Notes: generated from the letters alone by a model not told the origin. A stretch of DNA of 64,000 bases from Cydia pomonella (GCF_033807575.1 NC_084730.1:1905986-1969985); one strand, 5' to 3'; shown: positions 1 through 11,960, counted from the stretch's first letter. A program made the numbers and translations.

Positions 1-130
1 TAATATAGGTAGTAATTTTTACTAATACCTACGCTACGTACAGTCCCTGTGAATGAAATCGGCTAGGATCTCATCATTATTATCAATTATCATCACTAAA
101 TTTACTTTTTTTATGTTTTATTTTTATATT

Positions 131-255
131 AATTAGTACCTGGTTACATATGTAATTAGTACCTGGTTACATATGTAATTAGTACCTGGTTACATATGTG
201 ATTAGTACCTGGTTACATATGTAATTAGTAAGTACCTGGTTATGGTTACATATGT
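131..255. repeat. 23-bp tandem repeat, about five units
   Basis: The unit aattagtacctggttacata plus tgt repeats at 131, 154, 177 and 200 almost without change. A fifth unit (223-255) contains small internal duplications. This is a simple minisatellite with no coding potential. Confidence 0.95.
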
Positions 256-708
256 AATTTTTATTTAGTGATGGCGTTATCGTTTAAATATTTTTTTTTC
301 ATAAGACCTACCACAATGTTGTCTGGAAGAGATCGCTTATAGTAATAACAATTAATAACAATATCATTATTAAATAAGCACCCACATTTTTCATCAACGA
401 ACTTTTTATTTATCGTGCCGTAAACTCACCCAATTAAATTCAATCTGCAACTGGTTCACAAGTTCAATGCGTCATTAAGTATGAATACCAATGTTATTTT
501 TGGTGTTATCCGTTTTTTTTTCTCCCATTAAAAATGACACTTTACAAAACAAATAATCATATTTTAATGAAAAGAAAAATGATTAAAAATACATCTTTTA
601 ATTCAAACACAAATTACAAAGCTACAAACATTATTATTATAGAAATAAATTAAATAATTATTAGCGGCACTCTGTAGAAATCATTACTTTGTTTGGCCAG
701 TGATCATA

Positions 709-930
709 AGCGTAGGAGTTGAAAATAGAGTTCTGGTTACTTTGGTTATAATATTAGCGGAAAATCGTTGAGCATTAGACTTTTTGTTTGCCGCGATATC
801 TATTGTCGAGTAGCAGTACTGAGAATTCCGCTACTCCATGCTAGATGTCGACTACGAAAATAATAAGCGTTTTGGTACCAAAACTCATGTATGGAGTGAG
901 CACTCTATGCACTTCTTATTTGTCTATGGT
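709..930 (+). repeat. Interspersed repeat, family A copy 1
   Basis: About 220 bp beginning gcgtaggagttgaaaataga and containing gccgcgatatctattgtcga. It recurs nearly unchanged at 11961-12182 and, with an added inverted end, at 60050-60300. No reading frame is conserved, so it is a non-coding mobile repeat of unknown class. Confidence 0.85.
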
Positions 931-1099
931 TCAGCAGAGACGCTATTCTCTTCCTTCTGACGGAATCATAGGTATTTTCATTTATAAAAATATTATCATC
1001 AGAACTCAATCATTCAAATAATAATTCCCGTACAACTAAACAAAGATATTCGATTTAGTTCTGAACAGGACAGTAGTTGGGAGATTTTGGACTATACGA

Positions 1100-1349
1100 G
1101 TACTCTGTATCTTTAGGTATTTAAATAAAAGTATACAAACATTTTTTAATTTTTCGGGTAGTTATAGCATTTATAGGTTAACCAACAAAATACAAAACCG
1201 CCTGGATCTGTCACTGAACGACCTGACTTTAAACCTACATTATTTGATCATGTAATGTTTTCATCTACCCTCAACTGGCTTAAGGTATGGAGCCATGTGA
1301 GGGTAGATTTTGTTTACCATTTTTTAAATAGGTAAAGATACAGAGTATA
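1100..1349. mobile_element. MITE, about 250 bp, copy 1
   Basis: The left end reads tactctgtatctttaggtat and the right end ggtaaagatacagagta, which are inverted repeats of each other. A second copy in the opposite orientation lies at 34629-34874, sharing the inner segment with the bases tgaacgacctgactt. Size and terminal inverted repeats fit a non-autonomous DNA transposon. Confidence 0.75.
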
Positions 1350-1392
1350 GATATAGTTGGATGCTTTCATTATATTTAAAACTGTTTGGCAG

Positions 1393-1498
1393 GGCAAGTC
1401 AAGTTCCGGGCAGGCCTGATGAGCTGTTCTACATACTCCTCAATGAGAAGGAGGCGCTCCTTCACTGCTATCTCTTCAAAGCAAATGGTGTCCAAGAG
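1393..1498 (+). CDS. plx: TBC1D1/4-family RabGAP (pollux), exon 1 in window: end of PTB1
   Basis: In the frame starting at 1394 the exon reads through the segment PDELFYILLNEKEALLHCYL and ends FKANGVQE, followed by the donor gtaagt at 1499. It resembles the end of the first phosphotyrosine-binding domain of TBC1D1/TBC1D4, where a Tyr-Phe strand is followed by a Cys-Tyr-Val-Phe strand and the last helix. It ends in phase 0 and joins directly to the exon at 38116 (VTELFTQMRE), which would be that helix. The acceptor is either AG at 1391-1392 or AG at 1412-1413; both leave the same phase, so the first seven residues are uncertain. Several decayed copies follow at 1507-2260. Another copy outside the window could be the one actually used. 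Confidence 0.62.
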
Positions 1499-1506
1499 GT
1501 AAGTCT

Positions 1507-2260
1507 CACCAGCAGGGCAAGCTAAGGCCCAAGTCCTGAGGATTCTCCTCAATGAAGGAGACCTATCCTCAACCAGTAGCGTCCAGGAGGGCTCGTTAGT
1601 CATGTACCAGGCAGACCTGATGAGCTGTTCTATATGACACACTGTTTGATGAAAAGGACGCTCTGCTGTACTGGTACCTCTTTAAATCAATCAGCGTCCA
1701 AGAGGTAAAATCCTAGGCGTGAGTGGTCCTACAGACTCCTCAGAGAAGGAATCACTCCTTGTAGCCGCCGTACAGGTCAGGATCTCGACGATTCAAATAA
1801 AAATTCGATTTATAATGAAGTGAATCTTCCAAAAGGTACTGGTTTACAAGGGTCCTTGCCAAAACGGTTAACTGTAGAAAGTGGGTGTTGATAGTCTGGA
1901 GGATGATGAAAGAGTGATTTGCAATATTTGATCAGTCCAAAAGGTGGTTTAAATTTAGGTGCCTCTAATTGGCCGCGTTAGAAAATATGTGGAGCGCTCC
2001 TATTGGTGCTTTTGAAAAGCCTCCGAATACTAGCCGAGCCCGACGGCTGCGTTTAGCTACTGCATTGGGAATATTTTTATACAATAATAAGTTGCATTCG
2101 CAACACTCCTCTACCTCAGAATCACACACTACAGAATTATTAGTGTCCAAGACCAGTCTCACTAGCAGGGCAAGGTTCTAGACCTTTGTTCTACATACTC
2201 CTCAGTGAAGGAGGCCCTCTACCTCTTCAGAATTAGCGTCGAAAAAGTAGGTATTACTAG
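1507..2260 (+). pseudogene. Decayed tandem copies of the 1393 exon
   Basis: Fragments of the exon just upstream recur here. At 1507-1595 a copy has lost its middle. At 1610-1708 a copy keeps the PDELFY coding bases but is frameshifted, then continues to a gtccaagag end followed by gtaaaa. A short fragment lies around 1725-1760. Another at 2137-2260 keeps tctcactagcagggcaag and the tactcctcagtgaaggagg block. The first copies share the gcagggcaag boundary with the exon itself. None has an intact frame, so they look like dead exon duplicates. Confidence 0.7.
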
Positions 2261-2769
2261 TAGAAGTAGTGGGCAAGCCATTAAGTACCTACCAATAACA
2301 ATGTTATTTTTAATATTTTCTAAATTATTCTAAATATAAATAATAAGACGAGCGTAGCGCAAGGGCACTACCTATCTTTTCGAAGCGCTCTGTCGTTTTT
2401 TTTAACCTCTTAACTTAGGTTTGGATTATACCAGATAAACAAAATTCTTGGGATATGATGTCAATATCGGACTTATTAAAAATACAAAGTTTCAATTGCA
2501 TAGATTTCATATTTTAGATTTTATTGATACCTAAAAAAATCCGATTTCGTCACTGACACACTCACGCACTGATGATCATCAAAATTGTTAGGATACTTCC
2601 TGGAGTCCTAGAAAGCTGAAATTTAGTACGTAAGCTAGTTAATAGTATACAAACAACAAAAAAATATAAAACTTGGATCTTTTACCCCTCAAATCCCTCA
2701 ATCTCTTAAACTAGGTAATGGCTGATAACTTTTTGGCAGTGCGAGCCGTATGGTCTCGTCTTGACAACA

Positions 2770-2930
2770 TACACGAAAATGTTTTTGGTGGGATAATGTA
2801 GACCTGCGGGTCGCTATTTTATCGCTTGTCACGTTCTAACAAGTATGTAAGTGCGAAAGTGACAGGCATAGTGACAGGCAATAAAAATGCAACCATGCTG
2901 CCACCGCTGAAGTCTCAGAGTAAAGTATAA
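2770..2930 (+). repeat. MITE-like repeat, family D
   Basis: The segment with cgcttgtcacgttctaacaa and gtgcgaaagtgacaggcata recurs at 19340-19480 and, inverted, at 59590-59712. The paired gtgacaggcatagtgacagg motifs and small size suggest a non-autonomous DNA element. No coding frame is seen. Confidence 0.6.
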
Positions 2931-2933
2931 GAT

Positions 2934-3113
2934 GTAATGTGTTGAAAAGATGTGTCCCGCCGAGTTTCTTGCCGGTCCATATTGGAATACCCTCTTCCAA
3001 TTGAGGGGGGATTTAAATCTTCTCGGGTCAGAGGTGTAGGGTTAGAGCCGGTGTAGCTTTATTTGACGTTCATAAGCGCATATTAATATGCCTACTGGAA
3101 TAATAAACTATGG
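2934..3113 (+). repeat. Interspersed repeat (LINE tail-like), copy 1
   Basis: The sequence runs from ataagatgtaatgtgttgaa through ggtgtagggttagagccggt to aataataaac. Nearly the same 180 bp occurs at 30262-30450 (+) and in reverse at 32505-32700. The A-rich 3' end fits the tail of a non-LTR retrotransposon, but no ORF accompanies it. Confidence 0.75.
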
Positions 3114-3949
3114 TTATCTTTAAAAGTGATACAAATAATAGTCACCAAATTACCCAAACCATGATATTCGAGTTCGATTTTCACCATAGTAGGAAGATTT
3201 TGGACTATAACTGGGTGATTTTACGGTGTATGGTACAAAACTTAGGATACTTCGTCCAGATTTAATACACGTTGGGCTCGAATCCGACAGATTTTAAAGG
3301 TGTATTCTTGATCGCATTTAGAGACTAAAGACTAGACTTTTATGTTATACAAAGTCTTCTGAAATCGATCTTGTTTTAGAGATAATGACAGTTCTTGTGA
3401 AAATTTATTTCTGTAATAACTCGGTGAAAAATGCCTTTTTGGCTGCGATGCTGCCACTATGTGACTTGGTTACTTACATACCTACTGACAGGCATTAGTT
3501 TTATAACGAAACTCACAAAATTTATCTGTAAGTAAAAAAACTACTTATTTGTTGTAATATTATTTTTGCCAAGATGTCAAAATAATGTATCCTGTGCAGA
3601 GACACACACACACACATACACTTACAATTTTTTTTTTCCGAATTTAACAAAAAAAAATTATAACATTTTTTGCTCTTTATGGCCTCAGACATGCGTGATT
3701 AAAATCTGCCACATACAGATCGCAGTTTACACTCCTTATTAATGATCCCTGCATTTACCTAATTAAATACGACGTAAGTAGCTTCTATTCTGGTGGAATG
3801 CATAACTAATTAGGTCAAGAGACTTGGCCTCTTTTTTGGCGACACAATTTTGTGATATTTCAAATTACCCTGAGAGCTCGAGCTAAGATTGGGCATGTAT
3901 TTTTTACAGGGTAGGTTTATTCGATTCTTTAAAATACATACAAACATAC

Positions 3950-5335
3950 ATTACAATCTCGCCTATTTCCCGGAGGAGTAGACAGAGACCACGGATTCCC
4001 ACTTGCTACGATCCTGACATACCTCTTTCGCTTCCTTCTCTTTCATAACATTCCTCATACACGCTCGCCGGGATAGCATGCTCTTGACCTGGCCTTTCTG
4101 CAGTATTTCCCCGATTTAATCAGAGAAAGACCACCGAGGTCTACCCCTCCCAGCTCCCTCTTCTACTTCTCCCTTAGAGAGTGTATATCTTTGTTAGACT
4201 TCTTTAAATCATTCTTTCCACGTGACCAAATCTCAACATACCTTTCTCAATTTTTGTCACTAAATCTTCGTTCAGTTCCGTTCCTTATCACACTGTTCCT
4301 AATTCTTTAAAATGTAGTGAAATAAGGGTAAATAACGTCACCTGTGTCTGTATTGACATGACACCTATATTTTGATATCTTTCCCATCACGGAACAATGG
4401 TATTCCGGAACTTTGGGAGTCGTGCGCGGAGCCGAAGCCAACCCGTAGAGGGTCTTTTGACACTTTAATGAAATGTAATGGTGTACCGAGCGGATACTGC
4501 CCTTGCTCGTGTCATGGGACACATGCATGGGATTGGGAGTGGATGGAAACTAAAATGAACTAGGCTAGTGGGTGAAAGCAATGGACTTAATATTAATACT
4601 GGGCTGTAGGATATAAAACCGGACTTATGCCTATTAAATTACACCTTTATTATTGTATCTCCTTGGATTTCACGGGCCTATAAATCCCGGTCTTTTTATA
4701 GGCTTGGATATAGATCCAACACGTAGAGGCCCCTTGGAGAGCTTTAATGTCATGTAGAACGCCTGCTGGAACCCGTTCACAGCACCGGTCGCAGCAGGCA
4801 TTGGGACTATTGTAGTAAAAGTGAACAGTATAACGGTCTATGGATTGAAGTTTGGGAGGACAATGAGACTGAGTTATTGCAAAGAGGTCCGGACACCTGC
4901 CATAACAATGTTTTCACTAGTTATCGAGGCAGGCGGTGACTCGCCGCCCACTAGATGGGCCCCTGAAAATGCCGTCGTGAAGACGACCAGAAGCAACACC
5001 AGTGTAAGCGGCTTAGGGGTGTCGAGAGGTGTACGCCGCTTTCTACCCAGTGGGTGATAACAGCCGCTGTGCCATCTCGCGTCTTATGCAAGTTTTCACT
5101 TCCACCCCTGGAGCATTTAGCTCTAACGACTCCTCTCTGGACGGCCAATGAAGGCAAGCCAGAGCTGAGAGTCCTGCGGGTCCCCTTGGGGTCCACTCCG
5201 ACCGACGAAGACACACCGGAGACGGAGACCCTAACCGACTCTCGGGAGTACTCGGGTCCGTGGGGTCGTTACTCCACAACAGCTCGCTACAAGCTGCCCT
5301 GCGGATACACCTTTATTATTATTATTATACCTGAA
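3950..5335 (+). repeat. Old interspersed repeat sequence ending in (ATT)n
   Basis: The region is more GC-rich than its surroundings and ends in cacctttattattattatta, a tail typical of non-LTR elements. Several overlapping short frames exist (for example around 4821-5057 and 5054-5362) but none is clearly protein-like, and they lie on both strands. I treat it as the eroded 3' part of one or more retroelements. Class is not determined. Confidence 0.4.
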
Positions 5336-5404
5336 AAAAAACTCAATCTGTTTAGTAGGTAGACTATACAAACATATTTTAGACCCAATTGTATATGACT
5401 TAAG

Positions 5405-5630
5405 GCCTGTTTCTCAATGTCCAAGAAGATTATTGGACAGCTAACTAACAAATAAATTAACTGCCAAACTTCCTACAAAACTTATCACTTTATCTACCTA
5501 CCAGTTAAGCTTATTTGAAGATTGTGAAACGCCAACGATGATTTTATTCGTCAGATAAGTGGCAAGTAGCTTATTCAGGACTTTACTTGGACATTTTGAA
5601 AAAGGCCTTTAATCTACTTATCTATTCCAC
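5405..5630. mobile_element. MITE, family B copy 1 (degenerate)
   Basis: It starts ggcctgtttctcaatgtcca and contains cgtcagataagtggcaagta. The better copy at 20367-20524 shows terminal inverted repeats (gctgtttcacaatgtc and gacattgtaaaacaggcc). This copy has lost its clean right end. Confidence 0.6.
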
Positions 5631-6380
5631 TTAGAAACAAAATTATATAGTGAAGTAGGTATGTTTTTGTATACGTTATATTGAAAATTAATCTTGTACA
5701 TATTGTTACATTTTGTTATGCATCTGAGTTGTTTGTAGATGATCGATCACCGCGTGCGTCACGCCATTTTGTTGATAGATCACCGATTTCGTTATAGACC
5801 ACAGATTAGATAAAACAGCGCTTTCTCTTATGAGTACGTGGGATGTATTAGGACTATTAGGTAAACTATACCTCAGGTGGCAAATGATGATCCCTGAGGC
5901 AGTTCATTTTAATAAATAAAAAAAATAAAAAAATGTTTTTAGACCATTTCGGTCGTTGCAATTTTCCCATAATTTACACACAATACACAGTGTAACTTAT
6001 AAAGTAATAGTTCTAACACGATATTTATTTAAATAAATAATTAGTAGTTAAGAATTCAATATCAAACATAAACTAAAATTATATATTTTTTTGTTTCATT
6101 GCCTTGGTGGGTATTGGCGAACGAATTGAGCGGGTCAATTACGAACGTTCGGCATTGCCCCATACCTATAGAATAAAAATCGGCCCTCAAAAGGGTGTAT
6201 AGAATATGTAGCTATTTAATTAAAAGTAAACGTAAACTCCCATTTAACTTGAATTCTCCATTAAAAAAAAGTAAATCTTCATTTTACGTTTGTTTAAAAT
6301 GAACCCATCTATGGAAATGAAAATGGAAAGAGTTAGGGGAGGCCTTTGCCTACAAAAGGCATACAGATGGATATTAGATA

Positions 6381-6392
6381 TATATATATATA
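6381..6392. repeat. (AT)n microsatellite
   Basis: A short dinucleotide run within gatatatatatatatatgt. It has no other feature. Confidence 0.7.
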
Positions 6393-6731
6393 TGTTAACA
6401 ACAAAATGTACTTACAAAATACTTGTCTGAAATAAAGGCTATTTCATTCATTCATTTCATTTCATTAAAATGAACCCAAAAAAATGTACAGCCGGGCAGT
6501 CGTCTTCATTTGGCTAACGTTTTGATTATATTTGCCGGCAATTTGTACGTTTTAAAATTAAAGTTTAATGTTGACTAACTGTCGTACATGATCCCATTTA
6601 TGGGCTAGTCTGGGACATTTGAGAACGATCGTAAAGGCCTCATTAGGTGTTCGTGATTGCCCGACCAGTGTCGGGTAAACATGAATGAAGATTTACAATG
6701 TTATTTACACAAAAAAGAAATATACATATAT

Positions 6732-7084
6732 TTATAGTTTTAAATCTAAATTGAGCAGCCAATCCCTTGCATCTGCTGTGAGGGCAATCAGGTCTTGCAT
6801 GCCTCCGGCAAACCGCCTCTTAGGACATTTCTCTACGATGTGAGGGATTGTTTGGATAGGCTCCCCACAGTCACAGGCCGGTGTCGGCGAAATTCTCCAT
6901 CTGTGGAGGTTGTGATTGCAGCGCCCCACTCCCGTTCGGATACGGTTTATAGTGACCCAAATCTTCCGTTGATCTTTAAAGCCAGTCGGCAGTTTAGTGG
7001 GGTCTATGTTGGAGTCACCATCTTGTTCTTGCCACTGCTTTCTCCACTTCGCGGAAACATTAAATGGCTCTTGGCCCTGTAGCA
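6732..7084 (-). pseudogene. LINE reverse-transcriptase C-terminal fragment
   Basis: On the minus strand an open frame from about 7084 to 6732 ends in a stop. It includes KWRKQWQEQDGD, then RIRTGVGRCNHNLHRW, a CDCG motif, HIVEKCPKRR and a final WLLNLDL. This Cys/His-containing tail is typical of the end of ORF2 in insect non-LTR retrotransposons. A TGA blocks the frame just upstream, at the edge of a MITE that starts at 7101, so the element is truncated and dead. Confidence 0.75.
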
Positions 7085-7100
7085 GTCAATGCAGTTAAGG

Positions 7101-7246
7101 TCAGACCAAGCTAAGTTGCCAGCGATTTGATAGCCCAGCCTGTGCACGTGTTAAGTAAACGTCATAATTTTATAGAAGTTTGACGTTTAAAATTACACTT
7201 GCACTATTTGGGCTGTCAAAATCGCTGTCAACTTATCTTGGTCTGA
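7101..7246. mobile_element. MITE, family C (AGACCAAG ends), complete
   Basis: The left end is tcagaccaagctaagttgcc and the right end cttatcttggtctga. The inner arms mirror each other: ccagcgatttgatagccca against tgggctgtcaaaatcgctg. The centre carries a second inverted pair around gtcataattttatagaagtt. A truncated copy lies at 13402-13507, and the same ends appear beside the exon-derived hairpin at 57414-57580. Confidence 0.85.
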
Positions 7247-8000
7247 CTACCAAATTTACCAGTAGGTACCTATATCTAAGTCTCAACGATGCAGTTTATT
7301 TTAGTTCAGTAGTGTCACTACCCCGAAGCGCAAACTCACCCATTGTATGCAAGTTTATTCAACTAATATTTTCCACGTTTGAATATGTTTTGAATTTTAA
7401 ATTGGGTAAATTCATTCTTGATCCTGCCAAGGAAAATGTTAACATTAGGAAATTTTATCACCTTTCTTTATTATTTTACCCTTATCGAGGCTGAGATTTA
7501 CGGAGTGTAATAAAATTACTTTATAAGTATTAAAAGTTATTTTCAAATTTACAATATGCGGTATTTTAAAACTAACGTATTTTTAAAATGAAACTAAATT
7601 AAAACTAAAAACGAATACTAAATAAAACTAAAATATGTCTAAATTTGGCCTCTTTGGCATGGTGCCGAGGATGCTGGTAGCATTTCCCCGCTGGATTGCG
7701 ATGCTAATACGTTGCACAAGAAAGCTGCCAGCTCTTCGGTAGCCAGTGAAGTCGACCGGTCTTTTGAATAGCTGTTTAAATTGTAGAGCCGGACCCCACG
7801 GGCCAAGGGTCTCGATCCCAAAGGCTAAGGATAAATAGTTTAGTTAATTTATTAAGGATTAATAGCTAGCCGTCAAAATTAAAGTGGGATAGTTGCAATG
7901 CATTGCCATTTTGAAATATTTAATAAAAAAATACGTTCATGAGTCGCTTCCTCATTTCGTCGCTTGCCTAGTCGATAAAGGGTTAGAGTAATAATAAATA

Positions 8001-8365
8001 AATAAATATTTAGAGACAATCTTACACAGATCAACCTAGCACTAAACTAAGCAAAGTTTTTACTATAAGTACGTCAACCAATTTGATTCCTAGGCCATTA
8101 TAGAACCATGTCATAATGACTTCTACGACAGTGCTTATTCAGTGATGCATGTCATGTATAGAATAGTTAAAGCGAAAAGGTTCTATAGTGGCCTAGGATT
8201 CAAATTGGTTGACTGTAGGTGACGATGTACATACTTGAAATAGATAAATACATACTTATATACATAGAAACACCCATCACTCAGGAACGAATATCCGTAC
8301 TCATACAAATACATAAATGCCCTTCATCGGCAGAGTCACTACCCACTAGGCCAGACCGGTCGTAA
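8001..8365 (-). mobile_element. tRNA-headed SINE, interrupted by a MITE
   Basis: Read on the minus strand this matches the SINE at 55470-55740: head ggtctggcctagtgggtagt, then the body with cactcaggaacgaatatccg and a tattta-rich tail. A separate inverted-repeat element is inserted near the tail at about 8072-8216. Confidence 0.75.
8072..8216. mobile_element. MITE nested in a SINE
   Basis: The left arm gtcaaccaatttgattccta is mirrored by taggattcaaattggttgac at the right end. TA dinucleotides flank both ends. It interrupts the SINE at 8001-8365, so it is the younger insertion. Confidence 0.8.
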
Positions 8366-8929
8366 TTAATTTAATCAATCCGATTTTATTAAACTGCACT
8401 AGCTGTTTTAGAATAACCTATACCAGTCAGGATGAAGATGATTCAATTAGGCGTGTTTACACGATGCTGTTAACGAACGGTATTAAATGTAGCATACTGT
8501 ATACGCCGTACGCAACATTTGCGTCATATATCGTAATAGTAGTTTACGTGACTGTTACATAATTAAAGTCATTAAAATACGAGTGTGGGGTTATGGAACG
8601 AATAAAATGAGTTTCATAAAAGAATCACACGGGTACTTTAATGCCTAATTATGTACAGTTATATATACTGCTTTATGTACACCAATATCATAAGCTTCAA
8701 CAAAACAAACTAATTTTATACTTACAAACGAATTAAAAGATAAACAAAACATCAAATGGCGGTACTTAAATGAAAACGCATGGGGCATATCCGTAGTTTT
8801 TTTTTTAATTTAGAGACAAACTAGAGTCGAGGGCCGACTGCCATATCGTTTGATAACAAGTAAAATGCGAGATTCGTCAATATTGTTTGCAACTGACATT
8901 TCATTTCTGATACAAGAATAGAGGTCGAA

Positions 8930-9316
8930 TAGAAGCCTGCATAGCTTTAAACGGCGTCTAAAACACTGGCTTATTGAGCGCCCGTTTTATAATTATAATG
9001 AATTTTTAATGTATAAGGGCAGTTAGTCCTTTTACACATCAATTTAGATATAATTATTAATTTATTAATCATATATTAATTATTCTGTTTTTTATTATTT
9101 CTATTTTACTATTATTAGATATTATCATAATTTCAATGAATTTGTGACTTGACTACTTTTTTTTTTTTTTTTTTTAATGTATTAATTGAAAATTTTAATG
9201 TTATTTTTTGTAATTTTACCGTGATGTAAGGATTAATTTTTCTGTATAGTAATTCGATGTTGACTTGTAAATTGGCTTTATAAAATAAATGACTATGACT
9301 ATGACTATGACTATAG
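8930..9316 (+). pseudogene. Jockey/CR1-like LINE 3' end
   Basis: From 8934 to a TAG at 9024 the frame reads SLHSFKRRLKHWLIERPFY, a motif I recognise from the end of insect Jockey/CR1-type ORF2 proteins. It is followed by an AT-rich 3' UTR and a tail of four gactat units at 9289-9316. Only this 3' fragment is present. Confidence 0.7.
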
Positions 9317-9388
9317 AATTCATTTGTTTCTCAGAGATGTTCTAAATTTGAATGTAATTAAAATATCGGCTATCGATAACGTAAAGTA

Positions 9389-9716
9389 AAAATCGGCCAA
9401 GTGCGAGTCGGACTCGCACAGTAAGGGTTCCGTACCATTGTCTATAAAAACGCTCACCCATCCAACTACTGACCCCGCCCGACGTTGCTTAACTTCGGTG
9501 ATTGGATGAGAACCTCGAGATTGGAAAGAAACATTTATTTTATTATGTTTTTACTATTTGTTGTTATAGCGGCAACAGAAATACATAATCTGTAGAAAGT
9601 TCAACTGGCTAACTATCACAGTTCATGAGATACAGCCTGGTGACAGACGGACGGACGGACAGCGGAGTCTCAGTAATAGGGTCCCGTTTGACCCTTTGGG
9701 TACGAAACCCTAAAAA
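9389..9716 (+). repeat. Interspersed repeat, family E copy 1
   Basis: The left end has aaaatcggccaagtgcgagt and the body aacagaaatacataatctgt, with a right end gggtacgaaaccctaaaaa. Other copies lie at 21280-21510 (-), 22915-23450 (-), 28989-29215 (-), 41797-42257 (-) and 44446-44735 (+). The acggacggacggacagcgg block is a hallmark of the family. No ORF is present. Confidence 0.8.
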
Positions 9717-9879
9717 TTACGATTCAAACACAGATGAAGGTTTGTTAATAGGCCATTAGCTGGTCGCTTCTGAACATATTGTAGGGGAGTTATGATATGG
9801 AAGTAGAAAATATATTAATTTGGGGATGTCGACTAAGAATGCCGACAACGCACTTGCAACCCCTCTGCCCGCATAGCCT

Positions 9880-10892
9880 TAGGGTCCGACCGAGAACGCT
9901 TTTTTTGTCTCGGCCGAGACCGAGACCGAGACCGAGAATTTACAAAATAGAAAAAAAAATACGAATTTTGTACTAAAAATGTTTTGAATATCGAAATTCG
10001 ACAATTTATCAGCAAAAAGTTATCATAGGTAATCAATTCGTAGCACTATTAAATAGTATTTTCAGGGTTCCGTAGCCAAAATGGCAAAAATGGAACCCTT
10101 ATAGTTTTGTCACGTCCTTATGTCTGTCGGTCTGTGCGTATGTCACAGCCATTTTACTCATAAACTATACAATATATTTTATAAACAAATTTGGAACGTA
10201 GGTGTAAATGTATTATGTAAGTTGCTTCTTAGTTTAGAATAAAAATTGTAAAATATATTTTCAAATATATACTCCATACAAATGTAACTAAAAGTTAAAA
10301 ATAATTCATGTGGTTCATCATTAGATAGGTCTTTAAAAATACATAAAGATTGTTAAAATTTTTTTTTTTTATTTAGTCAATATTTTTGGAAATAATTGCT
10401 CCAAAAAAAATTGTGTGATCTCCTCTAACTTTTGAACCGGGAGAGCAAAACCACTTCCAAAATATCTAAATAATAAAGCTTCATAAGCAAATAATTTTTC
10501 AGGAAAATTATTTAGAATATGGTCGGTTAAGTCATTTAAGAGTCATAAAAAAACTTATCTTATTAAAACGACGAATGACCCAAATGAAATGAACAAGTCA
10601 TTACTTGCAACCGCGCCTATCCGTATAGTAATTGGCTTAAAATGTGGGTACTAAACCAATCAAAATCACAAAAAAACGTCACACTAATCGGGCGATGCAA
10701 CCAACGGGTGGCTTAGATCCCGGTGCTCGTGCGCGGAAAATTCAAATTCACCAATGATAACTCATTGCCTAGTCTCGGTCTCGGCAGGAATCTCGGCCGA
10801 TTTTGGCCGAGAGCCGAGACCGAGATCTCGGCTCGATTTTTGGCCGAGAATGCCGAGACCGAGACCGAGACCGAGATCTCGGTCGGACCTTA
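9880..10892. mobile_element. hAT-like non-autonomous transposon 1
   Basis: The 8-bp direct repeat catagcct flanks it at 9872-9879 and 10893-10900. The ends are imperfect inverted repeats: tagggtccgaccgaga on the left and tctcggtcggacctta on the right. Many copies of a gagaccgagaccgag motif sit just inside both ends (about 9910-9940 and 10765-10880), the kind of subterminal repeat known for hAT elements. There is no transposase frame; the inside includes a family-F repeat from about 10064. Confidence 0.85.
10064..10260 (+). repeat. Interspersed repeat, family F copy 1
   Basis: It starts agggttccgtagccaaaatg followed by gcaaaaatggaacccttata, a self-complementary end. Related copies are at 36107-36500 and, reversed, at 60760-61083. 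It lies inside the hAT-like element at 9880-10892. Confidence 0.7.
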
Positions 10893-11436
10893 CATAGCCT
10901 ACATGTAGGGATTGCAATCCGGTCCGGCGGATCCGGTAATCCGGCCGGATCCGGCACTTTTCAGGAGCTACCGGATCCGGTAAAAATCACCGGATCCGGA
11001 CCGGATCCGGTATAATAAAAAAACGCCTAAATACAGCACGCGCTGTGCGTTTCAGATGAGGAAAAGGCAACGGATACGAGGTATGAAGTTGAACAGAACA
11101 AAAAACGAATGAAAAAGTTTAAATTTAGTAAGATAAAAATATATTTATTATGACGATGACTGGGAACAGAAGAGGATTTCTTCTTCTTTCATGTTGGTGG
11201 CACGATATGACGATTACATAAATACTGTAATAAAAGGAAAAATGAAAGGATGGAGATGCCATAGAAGGCATTTGTAATTTATGCATTTGTTAGATGCTTT
11301 ATGTCGTATCATAATGTTGTGATAGGAGATTAACTGACTACAGTTGGGCTCATCAATATGTGTGAATGAAGAATATCTTGTTTCTCCACAATAAATAGGC
11401 AATACAATATTTTAGAATTCGAAAAGTAAGCAATAT

Positions 11437-11515
11437 GTACCCCTAGTGTAAATTTATTCGATAGCGAAACGTGACGTACGCGTTTGCGTTAAGTCTCATT
11501 TTGTATGGGATTTAG
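11437..11515 (+). repeat. Half copy of MITE family G
   Basis: The sequence cccctagtgtaaatttattc followed by gacgtacgcgtttgcgttaa matches the left arm of the complete element at 33673-33838. The right half is absent. Confidence 0.7.
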
Positions 11516-11960
11516 AAATAGCCTACTTTAGTTTTCTCCGATATATGTATATATATATGATAAAATATAGATTCTTTTCTATTCAAATTTAAGAGAGAAT
11601 CTTTTGTCTTTACAATTACATCCAATCTAATGGAATTTCCTTCAACTCCTGGTACATGCTACTCTACGTCTAGCCAATTCTTTATTTGATCTATGTAACT
11701 TTTCTTAGGGAGTCCCTTTCCGCGATGGTTTTCAATCATACATTCTATTATTTTTCGCATGAGATCGTCGTGTCGTGTGTTGTTCCTTATAATTTGACCA
11801 ATATACTTTTCAATAAATTAAAAAAAGTACAATTTTTTAAGTCATACAGTCTACTACTTTTTCGGACAAATAAATTAGAGCAAGATAATACTAGAGCGCA
11901 TTTAATATCATAATTGGTTAAAAGTAAAAAATCTTCAATAAAAGTAATAAATAATAGTAA

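Larger units (their letters stand above)
1..1392. other. Intronic or upstream sequence with repeats
   Basis: AT-rich sequence with no exon that I can support. It holds a 23-bp tandem repeat, one copy of a three-copy interspersed repeat (709-930) and an inverted-repeat MITE (1100-1349), each listed separately. The stretch 256-708 shows nothing beyond A/T runs. If the gene call is right, this is the intron before the first exon seen here; earlier PTB1 exons would lie further upstream. Confidence 0.5.

Noticed and set aside
131..255. Regular repeats that could suggest a CRISPR-like array
   Set aside because: Units are contiguous without spacers, and the genome is eukaryotic; it is a minisatellite. 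The 17331-17449 array is rejected as CRISPR for the same reason.
1969..2181. 70-codon frame on the + strand (and its antisense partner)
   Set aside because: It overlaps decayed exon copies and shows no recognisable domain; composition alone is not enough.
4821..5362. Overlapping open frames on both strands
   Set aside because: They come from GC-rich repeat sequence ending in (ATT)n; no frame shows recognisable motifs.
9833..11015. Arg/Asp/Ser-rich frames resembling RS-domain proteins
   Set aside because: They are translations of the gagaccgag and ccggatccgg subterminal repeats of hAT-like elements.
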